Assembly (NCBI GenBank): GCA_013398955.1
Contig: VWPU01018901.1
Span: 19,553-83,552, forward strand
Length of the DNA stretch: 64,000 nt
Origin: Callaeas wilsoni
Taxonomy: Eukaryota; Chordata; Aves; Passeriformes; Callaeidae
Reading direction: 5' to 3'
Shown here: one piece after another, positions 40,009-52,854 of the stretch
Layout of the letters: every line of letters starts with the position of its first letter
How positions within the stretch are numbered: position 1 is the stretch's first letter
Translations under genes and position numbers: made by a program
The notes under the pieces: model-generated
Database searches by the model: none
The model's input: only the letters and a program-made list of their open reading frames with translations
Told to the model about the DNA's origin: nothing

Positions 40009-42261
40009 AATGAACGAATAACAGCTTTCTGCATATTTTCTTTACTTCTGTCTCCTATATAGGAGTATTCTGGAAGTCAGGTAATCATTCATAAATATCC
40101 TTGGAAAGGAGTCTATATGCATAAAGGAAACAAGAGGGTATTTATAAAGTGCTTTTCATTTCCAACTTTGATAGGGCTCAAATATACACAACACATGGCA
40201 ATACAAATGTCAAGTAGACTCAGCTACCAACACACCATATGCAAGGAAACAGTGAGATACTGGAAAGATTTAGCTAAGCACAAGCTGCTGCAATACTTGT
40301 AAAGGTCCCAGGAATAATAAAGTCAAACACAAACAATTGAATATATGATGGTCATTTTATCTGTAGTGCAAAGAGGTGCCAGGTTTCAACCTGTTTCTTT
40401 TAAAAGACATCATATACCAGATCTTCAGACTGCCAAGTACTCAGAAAGAGAGAGGAATGGAGTAATGATAATCATCATGTGTTCCTTTAGTCTGAATTTT
40501 AAACTACTACCTTCCTAAGTAAGACTGAACTGCAGTTGTTCAGTGCCACATATTACAGTGTCAACAAACACACTACAGCTGAAGTTAGCGCAGATCTGCT
40601 GCTTGCCACGGAAGCAGGCCTTTGTCAAAGAGAGAGGAAAAAGGACTTACTGCAGGACCTCTGCTTTTGTGTTACAACTGCCTTTCCTTTTACATTTCAG
40701 GATGAAGTGTTTAACAGGTTTGTATAGGTTTTGTTGAGGGAACATGGGGAACAGCCTTTGGAAGCCCCACGACTCTCTCGGAAAATACTCTGCAGTTCTG
40801 ATCCTTGCATTTTAACATGGAAGAAGTCATTTATTCCTCTTGGTTTTATTAGGCCTTTGCATTAGCAGTTTATACTAGGCTGTTCCTTTGCAAGGTTGTG
40901 CTTCAAGGGTGCTAAACAAAACATTGGTAAGGGCAGACATTCAAAATACTACTTCTCTCTGAAAAGGACTTTGATGGAGTAAAGATCTGTTACAATCATG
41001 AAGATGATGCATCTTTGGTATATCTTCATTTTCAAAGAATTTTATTCCATATTGGCATGGGCAGTTTGCTGAAGAGATGACAGTCTAGCAGGCTCCTGAT
41101 GCAATCCAAGCCAACCCATGTCCTGGTCCAGGTGACAGCAGAATACAATCAATCCTCTCTCTTTCATGTTTGCCCCCCAGTGGTACAGAAAATACCCAGC
41201 TGCAGTATCAGTGTTCCTGGTACAGCATTGCTAGCAAGCTAAAGAAGGCCAGGACAGTAATGCTCAGTTGTGAGCATATCCCTGGACACTGCTTTGGCCC
41301 TTATCATGCTGATGAGAACTCTAGACAGGACCTAGGCAAACTGCAGGGGAGGCTCAGGCCAGGGACCATTCCCCAAAACCAGAATGAACCAGGCTACTCT
41401 GTTTCAGAGTAGAGGAATTGAGGCTAAAAACACAAGCCGTGTCTTGTCACTTGCCTTTAGGGCCAGAGAAGAGGCTTTTTTCCATTTTATTTTTAAGTAC
41501 AGACATAACCCTTCTGAAAATGCAAACCATTACCTGGAAAGCAGTCACTGATCATACTCATGAGGTGAAGCTCCAAATAGCTTCTGGAAACTTCTGAAAG
41601 TCAAGCTTCCAGAAAGAAAAAATGCAGCAGTATTCAAATGTAAAAATTAATACCTGATGTAGCTACTTAGGAATTTATAAGACCTGCACCATCAGGGAAT
41701 TTGAGAAGTCCTCAAGCTTTAAGAACCAAGCAGAAAGAGCAAAGCTGAGCTTGCTGCTGCATTGTGGCCAGGGGACAGATCCTGTGGCATCTCAGGCAGC
41801 AAAACTACTCACATATATTTCCCAGAGCTGGACATCCCTAATGCCTCTCTCTCTTCAACCCTCATGTGGATTCTCTGTTATAATACAGTAATATATATTA
41901 TTTACAATAATATTATCTGCTATAATCTAGTAATATAGTTGAACTCGTGTTCAAGTCTCCCCTCAAAGAGAGCTTGAACAGGGTCTCTCTCCTGATTTTC
42001 TTATCTCCTTAAGGACTTAATATCTTTGAGGTTTAATAACTACTTCCCTGAAAAATTTGGCTGAAAATGGCAAATAGATTAAATGATACAGTTTTATTAT
42101 TACCAAAGGATTGACATGGAGTCAGCATGACACTGTATTAGTTCCTTAGTAAGCCTGGTTAAAGAAAAAAAAAAAATCACTATTGACAGATGCTGTGATA
42201 ATTTCTGTTCTCCATATTGATGAAAAGCCAAATTCAAAATGAGCATTTTAACATCAGGGGA

Positions 42262-42432
42262 TTATTTAGGTTGGACAATACCTTTAAGATCATCGAGTCC
42301 AACCATTAACCAAGTGCTGCCAAGTCCACAACTAAATTGTGTTTCTAAGTGCCACATCTACATGTCTTTTAAATACCTCCAGTGATGGTGAGGAGTACTC
42401 TCTGGGTGAGTTCTGTCCAGAGTTTACTATAA
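42262..42432 (-). mobile_element. CR1 LINE 3' end fragment, minus orientation
   Basis: This is the reverse complement of a CR1 3' terminus. Read on the plus strand it opens AGGTTGGACAATACC, then passes through the typical ATCATCGAGTCCAACC and GTGCCACATCTACATG segments and fades near the GGTGAGGAGT stretch. It is a 5'-truncated non-LTR retrotransposon without coding capacity. Bases 42268-42380 align without gaps to the reverse complement of 43115-43227, with 93 of 113 positions identical by hand count. It is in the same orientation as MSRB3 and lies in its 10-kb intron. Confidence 0.88.
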
Positions 42433-42754
42433 TGTGAGAGCTAAAAAAAGATAAATGTAGAAATATGTACCTTCTGCAGTCATAATCCGTAACAATCCAC
42501 CCTACCTGATTTTTACTTGAGGTACATATGTACACATAGTAAAGCATAAAGTAGGTTAAAACCAGCTGAAAATTACTTCTTCCAAGCAGAGTGACTGATG
42601 AACAGCCAATACAAAGCAGTGTAAATTTCAAACAAGGGAAAAACATATCAGACTTAAAAGTTTACAAAGAATATGTTGTACTTTTACACTGAAAACAGCA
42701 ATGAAATTCATACTAGAATCTAAACAAGGATGGTAGAATCAGAATCTATACAAG

Positions 42755-43248
42755 GATCATCTCCTGTACTCAGCACTGGTGAGGCTGCATGACCTGTTCA
42801 GTTTTGGGCCTCTCACATGAAGGACAGTGAGGTGCTGGAGTGTATCCAGAGAAGGGAAGGATGCTGGTGAAGGATCTGGAGCACAAAAAGGAGGCTCAGG
42901 GAAGACCCTATCACTCTCTTCAACCACCTGAAAGAAGGGTGTAGCCAGGTGGGTGCTGAGCTCTTATCCGAAGTAAGGAGCAACAGAATGAGAAGAAATG
43001 GCTTCAAGTTGTCCCAAAGGAGGTTTAGATTGAACATTAGTAAAATTTCTTCATGGAAAGCCTTGTCAAGCACTGGAACAGACTGCCCAGGGAAGTGGTT
43101 GGGTCACCATGCCTGAAAGTATTTAAAAGAAATGTAGATGTGGCACTTGGAAACATGGTTTAGTGGTGGGCTTGGCAGTGCTGGGTTAACTGTTGGACCC
43201 AATGATTTTAAAAGTCTTTTCCAACCTAGACAATTTGTTGATTCCTAC
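42755..43248 (+). mobile_element. CR1 LINE 3' end fragment, plus orientation
   Basis: About 490 bp of CR1 3' region is present. It runs through the hallmark CTCAGCACTGGTGAGGC, AGTTTTGGGCCTC, GAGGTGCTGGAG, GAGGTTTAGATTGAACATTAG and GGAACAGACTGCCCAGGGA segments to the 3' TTTTCCAACCT region. Any remaining reading frame is the broken end of the reverse transcriptase ORF, and no intact protein is encoded. It is antisense to MSRB3 and forms an inverted pair with the fragment at 42262-42432, about 735 bp away. Confidence 0.92.
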
Positions 43249-46200
43249 ACTGGTGTGAACCAACCAACTTCAAACAAATGTTATTAAGTAGAAGCTGCTG
43301 GGTTTGACAATCTTTCAAGGAAACTAAGAGACAGTGAAGACAGATGAAGTTGCTCAAGTAGTTCTCTTGGATCTTATTATAGAAACCACATCAATGATGT
43401 CATATGGGCTCTCCTAGACAGATAACCAGTGCTGATTTTTCATTTGGCTTCCTCAAAGAATATAAAGATCAGTAAGAAAGCTTAAAGACCATTCATTAAG
43501 CACGCAGCACTGGTGCAAGGAAATTCCTTGTAAAGATCTAGCCTAGTGACTGAAATCCTTCCTTGTCTTGTGAAGGCGAGAGTGGTACAATGTTAATGGT
43601 ACAATAACATTGCCCAGCCACTCTTGATTGGATGTCTGAGAGATGTTGAGAAGACCTGACACAGCTCAACAAATATCAAAAACATAACATGGATAAGGCT
43701 GTTGCTATGTCTGCTAGTACATGTTCAGAAGAGCCAACACCATTACCAAGAATTCCTTCCAGGAAGCAATAAAGGCAGCAATGGGTGATTTATGAAGACT
43801 TGGTAATTTCGTCTTTGGCCCTAAAAATTGGAAACTGACAAAACAATAATATTTCTTTTTTAAAAGGAAATCATTCTCCCAGGCTTTCCAGTTTCCATCT
43901 ATACCACATCTTTCTCACAGTCCTGCATATGGTAAAGGACATGACTATGGTTTATTAAATATGGAATAGATTCTCTCCTATGGCAGTAGCACGAGTCGTG
44001 GATTTCCCTCAGATCCATTTTAACCTCCTCTTTCCATGTCTGTGGACAGAATGGTATTTTTGCATAATGCATAAGAAAATGCCTTGAAAAATTAAAGTAG
44101 GCACAACCTTGTAAATACAGTCGGCCCTTAGAAAACACTGAGGATTTGTGTGACATAGGTGGCTCTTTGTGAACTGATACAGAAGAATGTAACCTTGTTG
44201 TGGAGACCGTCCAGCCATGACAAATATGGCTGTTAAAAAATTAACACAAGCAGGTATGGTTGATAAGTATAAGGACTTTTTCTTTGGCTTATTAGTTTTC
44301 TATCAGATCCATGTTCTGCACTGAGACATGCTCCAGCCACATCAGGTGAAGTCCAGTGGGGAGAAGGCTGTGAAAAAACACCCTAGAGAAAGCTGGGGAC
44401 AGCAGGGCTCCTTCTTTTAGCATAAGCGTACAGCTAGATTGGAGTAAGTGTAACACAAAACAGCATAAAGACTGGCTTGCAGAAAAGGAGGTCCTTGAGA
44501 TTAGTTTATTGGCTCTCTCATTTATTGCTTTCTTTAGGCAGCTGTACTGGGATGTAGGAGATGCTGCTTGGCATGAAAGTTCAGAGATGGAATAATAAGA
44601 TTCAATAGCATGATTATGGATTTTATGCGTGAGGCACCTTTGATTGTGGAAAAAGTTAAAGCATGTCCTTCATAAAGCTTGGGAGGTTTCTCATAACACT
44701 AGCATGAGTACGTAGATGAAGAGATGTGACATTCCTAATTGTTTCTTTTATCTTCCATGTGATAGAGACAAAATTCTGTTTTAAAGACTTACTAAAATAC
44801 ATGTCTTTCATCTGGAGTGTAAAATTCATGTGTTCCCTGACCTCGTGTGTCACATGGTAATGAAACAACGTAAATCAGAAATGTTAAAAGTTGAAGTTTG
44901 TTAATGTTACTGCTGAAGCTCCAGTCTCTTTCCTAGTTAAACTGACAGGTCCATAGTCCAAATATATACATTTACAGATTACAACGACATAAAGACAAAA
45001 AAATTAATGAACATCAATGAGAAACAAATGTAAATGTAAGTTTCAGATGACTATTTGGAAATTACAAAACAGAAAACACCAAAAAAAAAATCCCATGCCA
45101 CCAAAGAAAGTACTTGCATTTTAAATGAGACAATAGACTTTCTTTATATTGTACTCCCATCTTACTCCTAAGGAAATACTTCAGTGATTTACAATCTGTG
45201 GGGAAAATGTAGTAAATAGCATACATTTTGCATTCTCTCATCTATGTTTGATTCTCACTTTTATTTAGCTGTCTGGGCTGAATCAGTGACCAAGATTCAG
45301 AAATCTATCTTCCCTGGTTGAGGAAGACGTCATATACTGATATTTTGAGGTCAATAAACAAAAGAAGATGGGCTCCTACTGGCTTCTGCATTTTTTCCCA
45401 CTGCTGCCAGCCACTTCAGAACAACTGGCTGAATTTGATGTAGGCCAGAGGTGGCAAGAGCTCACAGGCAACACAAAGACTTTGGGGAGACTGAGTCTCG
45501 GGACACAATTGGTCAGGTGTTTCCTTCAGGTGCCCACTGGCCTGGGAATTATTAAAATTAAAAAATAACTTCCCTCTTTCCCTCTCTCCTCCCATAAAAT
45601 CCACAGGAGTCTCAAAGAGAATCTGAAAACAGAGACATTTCCATATAGCTCATTTCACAAAGAGAAATCCAACTCATTAACTCAAGACTATGCCAGAGCA
45701 TACTGTGCACTTGAGATAATCACAAGTAAGTCTCATATTGCAGTTTTTTCCCATCGTAAAACTATTTTAAAGGCAACTGGAAACCAGTTCACATTCATTT
45801 ATGTATACTACTGCTGTCCAAAACTCACCCTGCAAAAAATCCCTACTCTTTCTCCATCCGATGATAGAAAGGAAGCCAGTCTCGATGGTATAAGGTGAAA
45901 TCCTGACTCCATTGTATTCACTTGCTAAATATGAATTTACTTCAACAGACCCAGGATCTTCCCCAAAAAGATTTAGCTATAGTAAGCAGTGGAATGTCTA
46001 AGTGGAAGAGTAGAAAAACAGGTTGTAGAGACTTTGGATCCCCACTTTGCGCCCTCAAGTCAAGGACCACAGTAACACATGACATGAGATTATTGTCTTG
46101 GCTGTGTCTGTAACCATCAGATTTTCAACCCAAAAGATTCACATTATTACCAGTTTCTGCAGGTAATCCTTCTAACAGAGGAATCAAATATTACAGAGAT

Positions 46201-47030
46201 GAGGTGCTTCTTTCATTTTACAGACAGTCTCTTGAGGACAACTATCACTACCATATCTGGTGATTCTAGAGCTACATCAATTGTATTTTCCTTTAACCAA
46301 TTACTGGCACAATGTCCTATACTATTAGCGCTGTCCTGACCATCCTGCTTCAAGCTCTTGTAAAGGTACCTCTTGAAATGAGAGGGACTGAGTTAGGGTG
46401 AACTGGGGGGGGAAAAAAAGCAAGAAAAAAATTAAATTCTTCATCAGAATGAACACGAGCAGCCAGAAATAAGAAAAAGCACATAAACAACAACTGAATC
46501 TGTGCAGAACAATGCAGTGATCAAGGGAATTCAATCAGCACTGCTTCTAGCACCAAATTTAGGGCCATAATTCCCACAGTACTTCTAAAGAGTATTTTTA
46601 AACCAGCTCTCCATGTGTGCTAATTTGGATTAATGGAAATTCAGTAAGTAATGCAATTTTCGTCAGTTTTGTTTTCTTAACTGCTTGAATTCTAAAAAAA
46701 AAAAGAGCATCTACTTTTTTCTCCATCATCAGATAAAATGCTGTATGTAAAATTCAGCATTGCCATCCAGTATCTCTTAAAGCTACTTGTAAGTAATTCT
46801 AACGTCAAACCTCAGTATCTGTTGACACAGTGGAAGACTGTTACAATTACTTGGCATAGTTGCATATTGAAAAAAAAAATTAAATTACTATTTTTTTTTC
46901 CTATCATGTTTCCTCTTTTACCTGAATGTTATCTTCCTATCTTATTTATCCTAATTTTTTATATTTACTATAAGACTAATTTTACTACAGCATTATTTAC
47001 ATTGCTTCTCTTGTATTCCTTAAAAGGTTG

Positions 47031-47062
47031 AATGACTTCACCATTCTGTGATTCTATGAAAT
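47031..47062 (+). repeat. Possible CR1 3' tail
   Basis: The string CCATTCTGTGATTCTATGAA (47041-47060) is the kind of ATTCTATGA-repeat tail that ends CR1 elements, preceded by TAAAAGGTTGAATGAC. No convincing CR1 body is visible upstream, so this is either a very short or a heavily decayed insertion. Confidence 0.45.
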
Positions 47063-47148
47063 GACCTTATACAATTATGTATGAAATATATACAAGATTA
47101 CACATAACCTAAGAGACAGAAATCTCAAAACTTATTTGGCATACTCAC

Positions 47149-47226
47149 TTGAATAAAGGAGTTCCACAAACAACACATTTGTATATTCCTTGAGCTTTAT
47201 GGTGTGTGTACTCCCCCTCAAAGGCA
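47149..47226 (-). CDS. MSRB3: MSRB3 core exon: first zinc-binding CxxC
   Basis: This exon encodes residues 63-87 with split codons at both ends (Ser62 and Lys88). It carries the AFEGEYTHHK segment and then YKCVVCGTPLF, whose Cys79 and Cys82 form the first CxxC pair of the structural zinc site in MsrB enzymes. The acceptor is TTTTCCCAG|TG and the donor is TTCAA|GTGAGT. The donor must be placed after AA: the next exon starts with G and restores the Lys88 codon. The exon is 78 nt and is phase 2 at both ends, so skipping it would keep the frame but remove half the zinc site. A GC-rich patch lies about 350-490 bp upstream in the gene's direction. Confidence 0.97.
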
Positions 47227-47575
47227 CTGGGAAAACAACAACACTACATTTTAAAATTAAATAAAGGAATTTGAGGTTTTTTTAATTATTAAAGTAGCTG
47301 AGTCTTTAGAAAAATGTTGTAGAAGAAGCCCACGATTTCTAAGTTGGCAGTTGTTTTTTATTAAAGGTAGCAAATAAAGCAGGCACAGGAAAAGGGGAAT
47401 GTCCTCGTTAGTGTGCCTCAGATGTTACGCATCATGCAAAAGGAAGCAAATTGTCCCACAGTTCAAAGGCCGAAACAACAACAAAAACAAAAAGGGGTAA
47501 AACTGGAGTCTTCCCTATCTGGCAAGTGAAATGTCAAGTTTCTGTAAACACGGATTGTTTGGCACGTAGCTCAAC

Positions 47576-47712
47576 CTGCCGCACCTCACCATGTCCATGT
47601 CTGGGCCGTGTGCGGGGCTCGGGGCCGCAGCGGAGCGAGGTGTGAGGCCGCCCGGGTGCTGCAGAGCCGTGGCGCTGGGTCAGGCCAGCACTGGCTGCCC
47701 GGGCGGCAGAGA
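47576..47712. promoter_or_regulatory. Small CpG-rich patch upstream of the CVVC exon
   Basis: About 135 bp is strongly GC-rich, with roughly a dozen CpGs by eye and segments such as GGGGCTCGGGGCCGC and GGCCGCCCGGG. It lies about 350-490 bp upstream of the first zinc-site exon in the direction of MSRB3 transcription. It is shorter than a usual CpG island. A regulatory role is conjecture; it may equally be a remnant of an older GC-rich insertion. Confidence 0.4.
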
Positions 47713-48417
47713 CATTGTAGCTGAAAATGACATAATTGGTCCAGGATTTCAAGCTGTGCGCGCCTTATATTTTCAGTTGAAAAGCAATATTCCAGCTTTA
47801 AGGGAATATTTTTCTAAGTTAACAATCTAAAAGGCTAGGAGGTCATTCACCTAATATGAATCAGCTGTGCTAGCCCAACAAAAAGCCTATGTGCTCAGCA
47901 GCTTGTTTTTATTATCCTTTCACCCTTTTTATGAGGTCCAATTTTTTTTTATAAACAGGATTTTTAAGAATGACCTAATCTCCGATTGTTTGTGTGCATT
48001 AAATCACATTGTTGGTCCCATACACAAGAGCGTGGAGGGCCGGGGGGAAGGCAAGACAGGCCTCCCAGCAAAGGCCACCATCCCTATGCGCCTCCAGGGC
48101 TGTGGCAGGACAGAGAGGGCTGGGGCAGAGAGGGGGACTGTCCCCACCAGCCTCTCTGGTACATTCAGCCACCAAATTCAGCCCTGTCAGGAAGAGGTTT
48201 GCCTATTAACCAGGACCCCACGTGCGGCGGGGAGCCCTTTCAGCTCATGAATGAAAACAAGCAGTTACATCATTAGTACGGTTAGAGCAGAGGTAAAGCC
48301 AGGGCCTTATGCCAAGCTCAGTGGTATAAATTAGACAACAAAAAATGGCTGGGCCTTGGCAAGTTACCTTTGGCTAGAATCAGCTGAGAGAGAGACTTTA
48401 TTCACTAAAAACAATCT

Positions 48418-48468
48418 TGGAAGCCAGTCCTTTTTTTTTTTCCCTCCAGGACTTGAGGCTGGCTTCCA
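48418..48468. other. Inverted repeat enclosing a pyrimidine tract
   Basis: TGGAAGCCAG (48418-48427) is perfectly complementary to CTGGCTTCCA (48459-48468), separated by 31 bases that include an 11-T run. A second short pairing, TCC with GGA, is possible just inside. It could fold as a hairpin in either strand's RNA. There is no terminator context in this eukaryotic intron. Confidence 0.55.
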
Positions 48469-49044
48469 GCGACTAAAGCCATGTGAGGGCAGTTATTGAA
48501 AATTTTTGACATTCCAACCACAAATGAGCCAATAAATACCTTCTCCACATGTGCTTCAAAAAGAAATTGGAGTGGGGTGGAAAAGAACTAAATTATGCTA
48601 CCTTCTTTCTGCAGCCAAAACGTCTATACTTACAATGGCCACCTTCAAAACTCCAGCCTCCTGGCATGGGGCCATTTCCCTCGTGGTTCTGCGTACTGCG
48701 ATGTCTTCCAAAAAAAGTGTACCTAAACCACTATTACTTCCACATGTTTTCTAGTAAACTAAAAACAGACTCTAAACATGAGCCTGGTGACTTTATAAGA
48801 CATGCAGTGTTCATTAAAAGAAAAAGTCACACAAGACCCTTGGCCCTGGCCCCCTGTTGCAGATGCTTGTCTTTGCAGTAGTGTTAATTTGTAGGGGTTA
48901 GTAAACAAGTGCAAAAATCCTGGAAGAAAAAAAAAAACAACCAACAAAACTTGGTAGGGAAGGTGAGGAAACAGCAGTAAGAGTAGGGGTGGAAAAGAAA
49001 GATGCCTGTGTTTTTAGATCTGAGTTTCCTTCATCCTGCCTTAC

Positions 49045-49153
49045 CTTTCAGTCCCCTTCTCCTGAGTGACATGGTACTGCAAGGGTGTCAGCCGCTTCCT
49101 CAGCTCCTCCTGGGAAAAGACCACCTTACAGTCCTTTTTATCCCTACATGACC
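49045..49153 (-). CDS. MSRB3: MSRB3 core exon: start of the reductase domain
   Basis: This exon encodes residues 26 (split) to 62 (split) of the mitochondrial isoform. It begins with the G-S-C-R-D-K-K segment shared by both MSRB3 isoforms and continues through VVFSQEELRKRLTPLQYHVT, the amphipathic entry helix and strand typical of the MsrB fold. The acceptor is TTTTGCAG|GG and the donor is GAAAG|GTAAGG, a strong consensus. It enters in phase 1 and leaves in phase 2 (109 nt). Since it follows the alternative first exons, it should be present in every isoform. The charged linker before the helix is the boundary between the cleavable targeting sequence and the mature enzyme. Confidence 0.96.
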
Positions 49154-52100
49154 CTGCAAAAGGAGAGGATATGGGAGAAGGAGCCTTTTTAGCTTAAATC
49201 CTGAATAATTGCTTTGGCAGACAGCCACAGCATAGCTTCTGCATTCACTTGTCAATGACCAGACTGGTCCCTAATGCACAAAGAATGGCTCAGCTGAACT
49301 GCAGCTGATTATTTCTTCAAATATAAGTATAGAAAAGAATTTTTATAGAGAGCCAGGTGATTCCACTGGAGCAGTGACAATGTGCTACAGCCAGAGCCCT
49401 TTGGTGTGTTATACACTAAACTGTTGTGCACACAATCATTCACAAGAAAGTACCATTTTTTGACCATTAAAAAAAAAATCTGCAAAAAAACCCAACTACA
49501 GCTGAAACATTCTTTACAAGACATCTATATTGGAGACTTACGGTAATGGGCATATGATGTTTAGCCACAACATCTGGCAATTTCAGTACCCTTTAAAGTA
49601 GCTGAAAAACAATTCTAGCCTTCATAATTACAGTAAGGTTGATTTAACTTCTAGTTGCATCCTCATTCTTTATAACAGTAGCCATTTTCTTTTTTCACTG
49701 TTGAAGCACTTACTTAAGGAGTAAGTAATTTCTTTATGCACAAAGCTGTACAAGGTTCAACAATAAACTTGTTGTAAAATTTGTTGCAAAGGAGGATTGC
49801 TGTTGAAGTGACCCTCCTTTGAAAATCTAATCTTAACACTTTGCTTAGTTCACACAGAAAGTCCAAGGAGTACATAAGGATTACTGTAAAAAATCCACAT
49901 TTGTATAGTGCAAAAATTCACATCGGGAAAGCAAAAAACAACAATAAGGTTTCTTCTGGGAATGAAAATTCCCAAAGTAGTAACATAAATTGCAAAATAT
50001 TCAGGTAACTTTGATAATCATTGGCAAAATTAGCTGACAAAATACAGCAGGGAAAAAGCACTCTAATTATGACAGTAGTTGAAATATGGTACAATAAGAA
50101 ATAAACATTCCCAACAAAAATATTTTTCGCTAGTAATGTATATACACTCATAAAAAGACCAATTGTGTTCCCAAAGTAGAGGCAACAGAGCTACCCATCT
50201 GTATGTCATTTAGTACAGGAGAGGCAATGGCAGGTTTAAATTACATGGTATTGGATTGCAATTTCCTAACATTGGATGCTTTTCTGCTTTTTTACCTTGA
50301 GTCATTACTAAGGAGCGTTCATAAAAAGTAGCTTAGAGCACAGATGCTTGCAAATCATTTAAGAAAAGATGTTTCTTTCTTCCTCCCCCTCTTCTTTTCT
50401 CAATTTTTTAATGTGTGGGGGTGGGTGAATAGGGGAGAGAGAAAAAGAATAATGCTGTTGGTCACTACCGACTAACCCTAGGAAGTATTTTCAGGAAGAA
50501 AAAAATAAAATTGAAAACATCTGATTGAAGTAAATAGTGCAAACATAAAAAGCTTTACTAGTGAAAGAAAAGTATTGAAAAGCGACTTTATTTCATAGAT
50601 TAGAAATTACTTTTGATCTAAACATTCTTAAAAACAGATTGTTTTCCACTCTGACCCATCTCATTAGCTGTGCTGCAGAGCCTTCGTTTTAATGGCAAGC
50701 TTTGAAAGAGCGCTGCTGTATGCCTTTGTTAGCTTCAATCTTATTTGGGAGAGGGATAAAGATTTCATTCCAGGTCTCTTTGTTTGTCTTTCAAGAACCA
50801 CTAAAGGAGTATTCACACAAATTTTGCAGGAATGTGCCCTGTGCCATAGCTTACAAATTATTTGGTTTTGGTGCACTTAAAGGTCACCTTCCAAATTAGC
50901 AAAATTTTCCTACATCCTGGCTTTTCAACCTTAAATGTAAATATTGTTTCCTAACTGTAAGTGAGGTTTGTTCTTTATAACATTTGGTTGCTTATTTAAA
51001 GATGTCAAACTTTAGAGGTTTTTATTCTCCAAACGTGCAGGACTCTAGGACTAATAAGTCTTTCAAAGTATAGCTAACAGGGAAAGGAAGCATATGCATT
51101 ATATAAATAGCTATTGTTATCTTGCATTACGCATCTCAGAAAGAAACTGTTTGAGAGACAGTCTTTTATCTATAATTTCAGTTTTAAAAAGTAGTCTAGA
51201 GAGCAACAAAGAATCTTACAAACCAACATCTCTTCACTTTTTAAAATATCTGCCCATAATTTAAAAAAATATTTTCTATTTGCTCCTTAACTGCTGCTGC
51301 TGCAAAAAAAAGGCAAACGAAGCATAACTTCACTTTGAAAAAAGAGAAAATACTGAGTGTTTTTAAAAATGGTCAGTATGCCCCCTTTACTTTCCTTAAA
51401 TAATTTTTCATCTCTTTTACAAATATAATGTTCTCCAATCTATGGGTTCACTATATGCATAAGAAAATTTCTAGATGCCACATGATCCACAACAATGATC
51501 AGAAGTAGGAAGCATGTTAAAGATCTTTTGCATGCCTTGTTTTAATAATTAACCATATGTTTTATAATACAAACAATTATTTATGTCTGCAGGGCAATTT
51601 TGCCAAACTGCACCGGGGTAAAATGCAACTGACCCCAATAAAGGATTCTTTAAGTTTGTAATATAAGTATTGATCAACAAAAAGTTGTACTGCAAATTGT
51701 AGAGGAAATCTCTTGGTCCAGCCCTCAGATTCAAGAATGGCCCTATTCAATTAATTGCACTTATTATTTAACTGCTAGCAACAAACAGATAGCTCAGTAA
51801 ATGGATCACGCCATTTCCCTATTGCCATAGAGGCAAGGGGGTAAAGCAAGACTCATCCCTGACTGCAGAGGATGTAAGAGTATGTCATCTGAAACAGGGA
51901 TAGCCTACAAACTTCTATAAAAATGCAATGAATCCTAGAAACTACTGGATGAGACTCTAGGAATACATTCCTTCAGTTAGGAAAAAAATTACATGCGAGA
52001 GGGACAAATGTGTGCAATTTTCGGTAAAAGGGTGTCTGCTTCTGGTTTTGCAACTGTTCCTTTACAACATGAGATGACTGCCACATTCAGGCCAACTTTT

Positions 52101-52854
52101 GTATCTTGGGAGGGGACAACATAAAGCTACACAAAGATATGCCCAGTATGAGAAAAACTGCCACTAGCAATGGAGCTGTTATCGAACTCATTATTAAACC
52201 AGAGGATAGACAGGCAGGCTGACCACCTTCCTCAGTCTGGTTCTCCATAGATGGTATGAGGTTTGGGCTGTGGGAAAGGGTCCATACAGGCAACAAAATG
52301 GTTCAGCAACTCAGCCGTAAAGGCAGGATCACAGTTCACTGGCAAATCATACAGTTTGAGGCAAACAAGAGAAAAGGTCTTCAGTTCTACAAACAGCATA
52401 TCAGTGTGGTTGCTGATTAAAGGTGAGACTAAATTAAATGCAGTATGAGAATAAGAGAGCCTGGATTCATAGGATCTATATTTAGCACTCTTGGTCTTTG
52501 GAGGTGGTGTTCTCAGCAGTGACTTTTAGAAAAGCCCAGGACAGCTATGTTCTGAGCTCCACTTAGATGCAGCTGTTAAGAGGTGAACACTGGCCTGCAA
52601 AGGCAGACAAAATCCCCTTTACATTCCACTGCAGGATCGAAGGCCAGATTAAATCTCTCTAATCAGCACCCCATGGTGCCTTCTTTGGGATTGGCACTCC
52701 TAAGAAGAGCAATGTGCAGGCAGCTGTCACGAACAGGCACTTGCCTTTAGCCCTCTGGCAACAAGTTACAGCAGTGCTAAAGGCACTCAGGGTCCTGGTG
52801 CAGGATGGAAGGCTTTGTGAGGAAAAGACCAGGCTCACAAATATTAATGCATAA

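Larger units (their letters stand above)
37082..47148 (-). other. MSRB3: MSRB3 10-kb intron
   Basis: This intron lies between the CVVC exon (donor GTGAGT) and the microexon (acceptor TTTTTCAG). It contains a C-rich tract at 39981-40008, an AT-rich low-complexity stretch around 41880-41940, CR1 3' ends at 42262-42432 (minus) and 42755-43248 (plus), and a short CR1-like tail near 47031-47062. Apart from these, 37082-39980, 40009-41879 and 43249-47030 show no recognised gene or repeat. The short open frames there overlap on both strands and carry no motif. Confidence 0.85.
47227..49044 (-). other. MSRB3: MSRB3 1.8-kb intron
   Basis: This short intron lies between the LTPLQYHVT exon (donor GTAAGG) and the CVVC exon (acceptor TTTTCCCAG). 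It contains a CpG-rich patch at 47576-47712, a GC-rich but less CpG-rich patch at about 48030-48240 and a polypyrimidine hairpin at 48418-48468. I recognise no gene in it. The overlapping open frames across the GC-rich patches have no homology that I can name. Confidence 0.85.
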
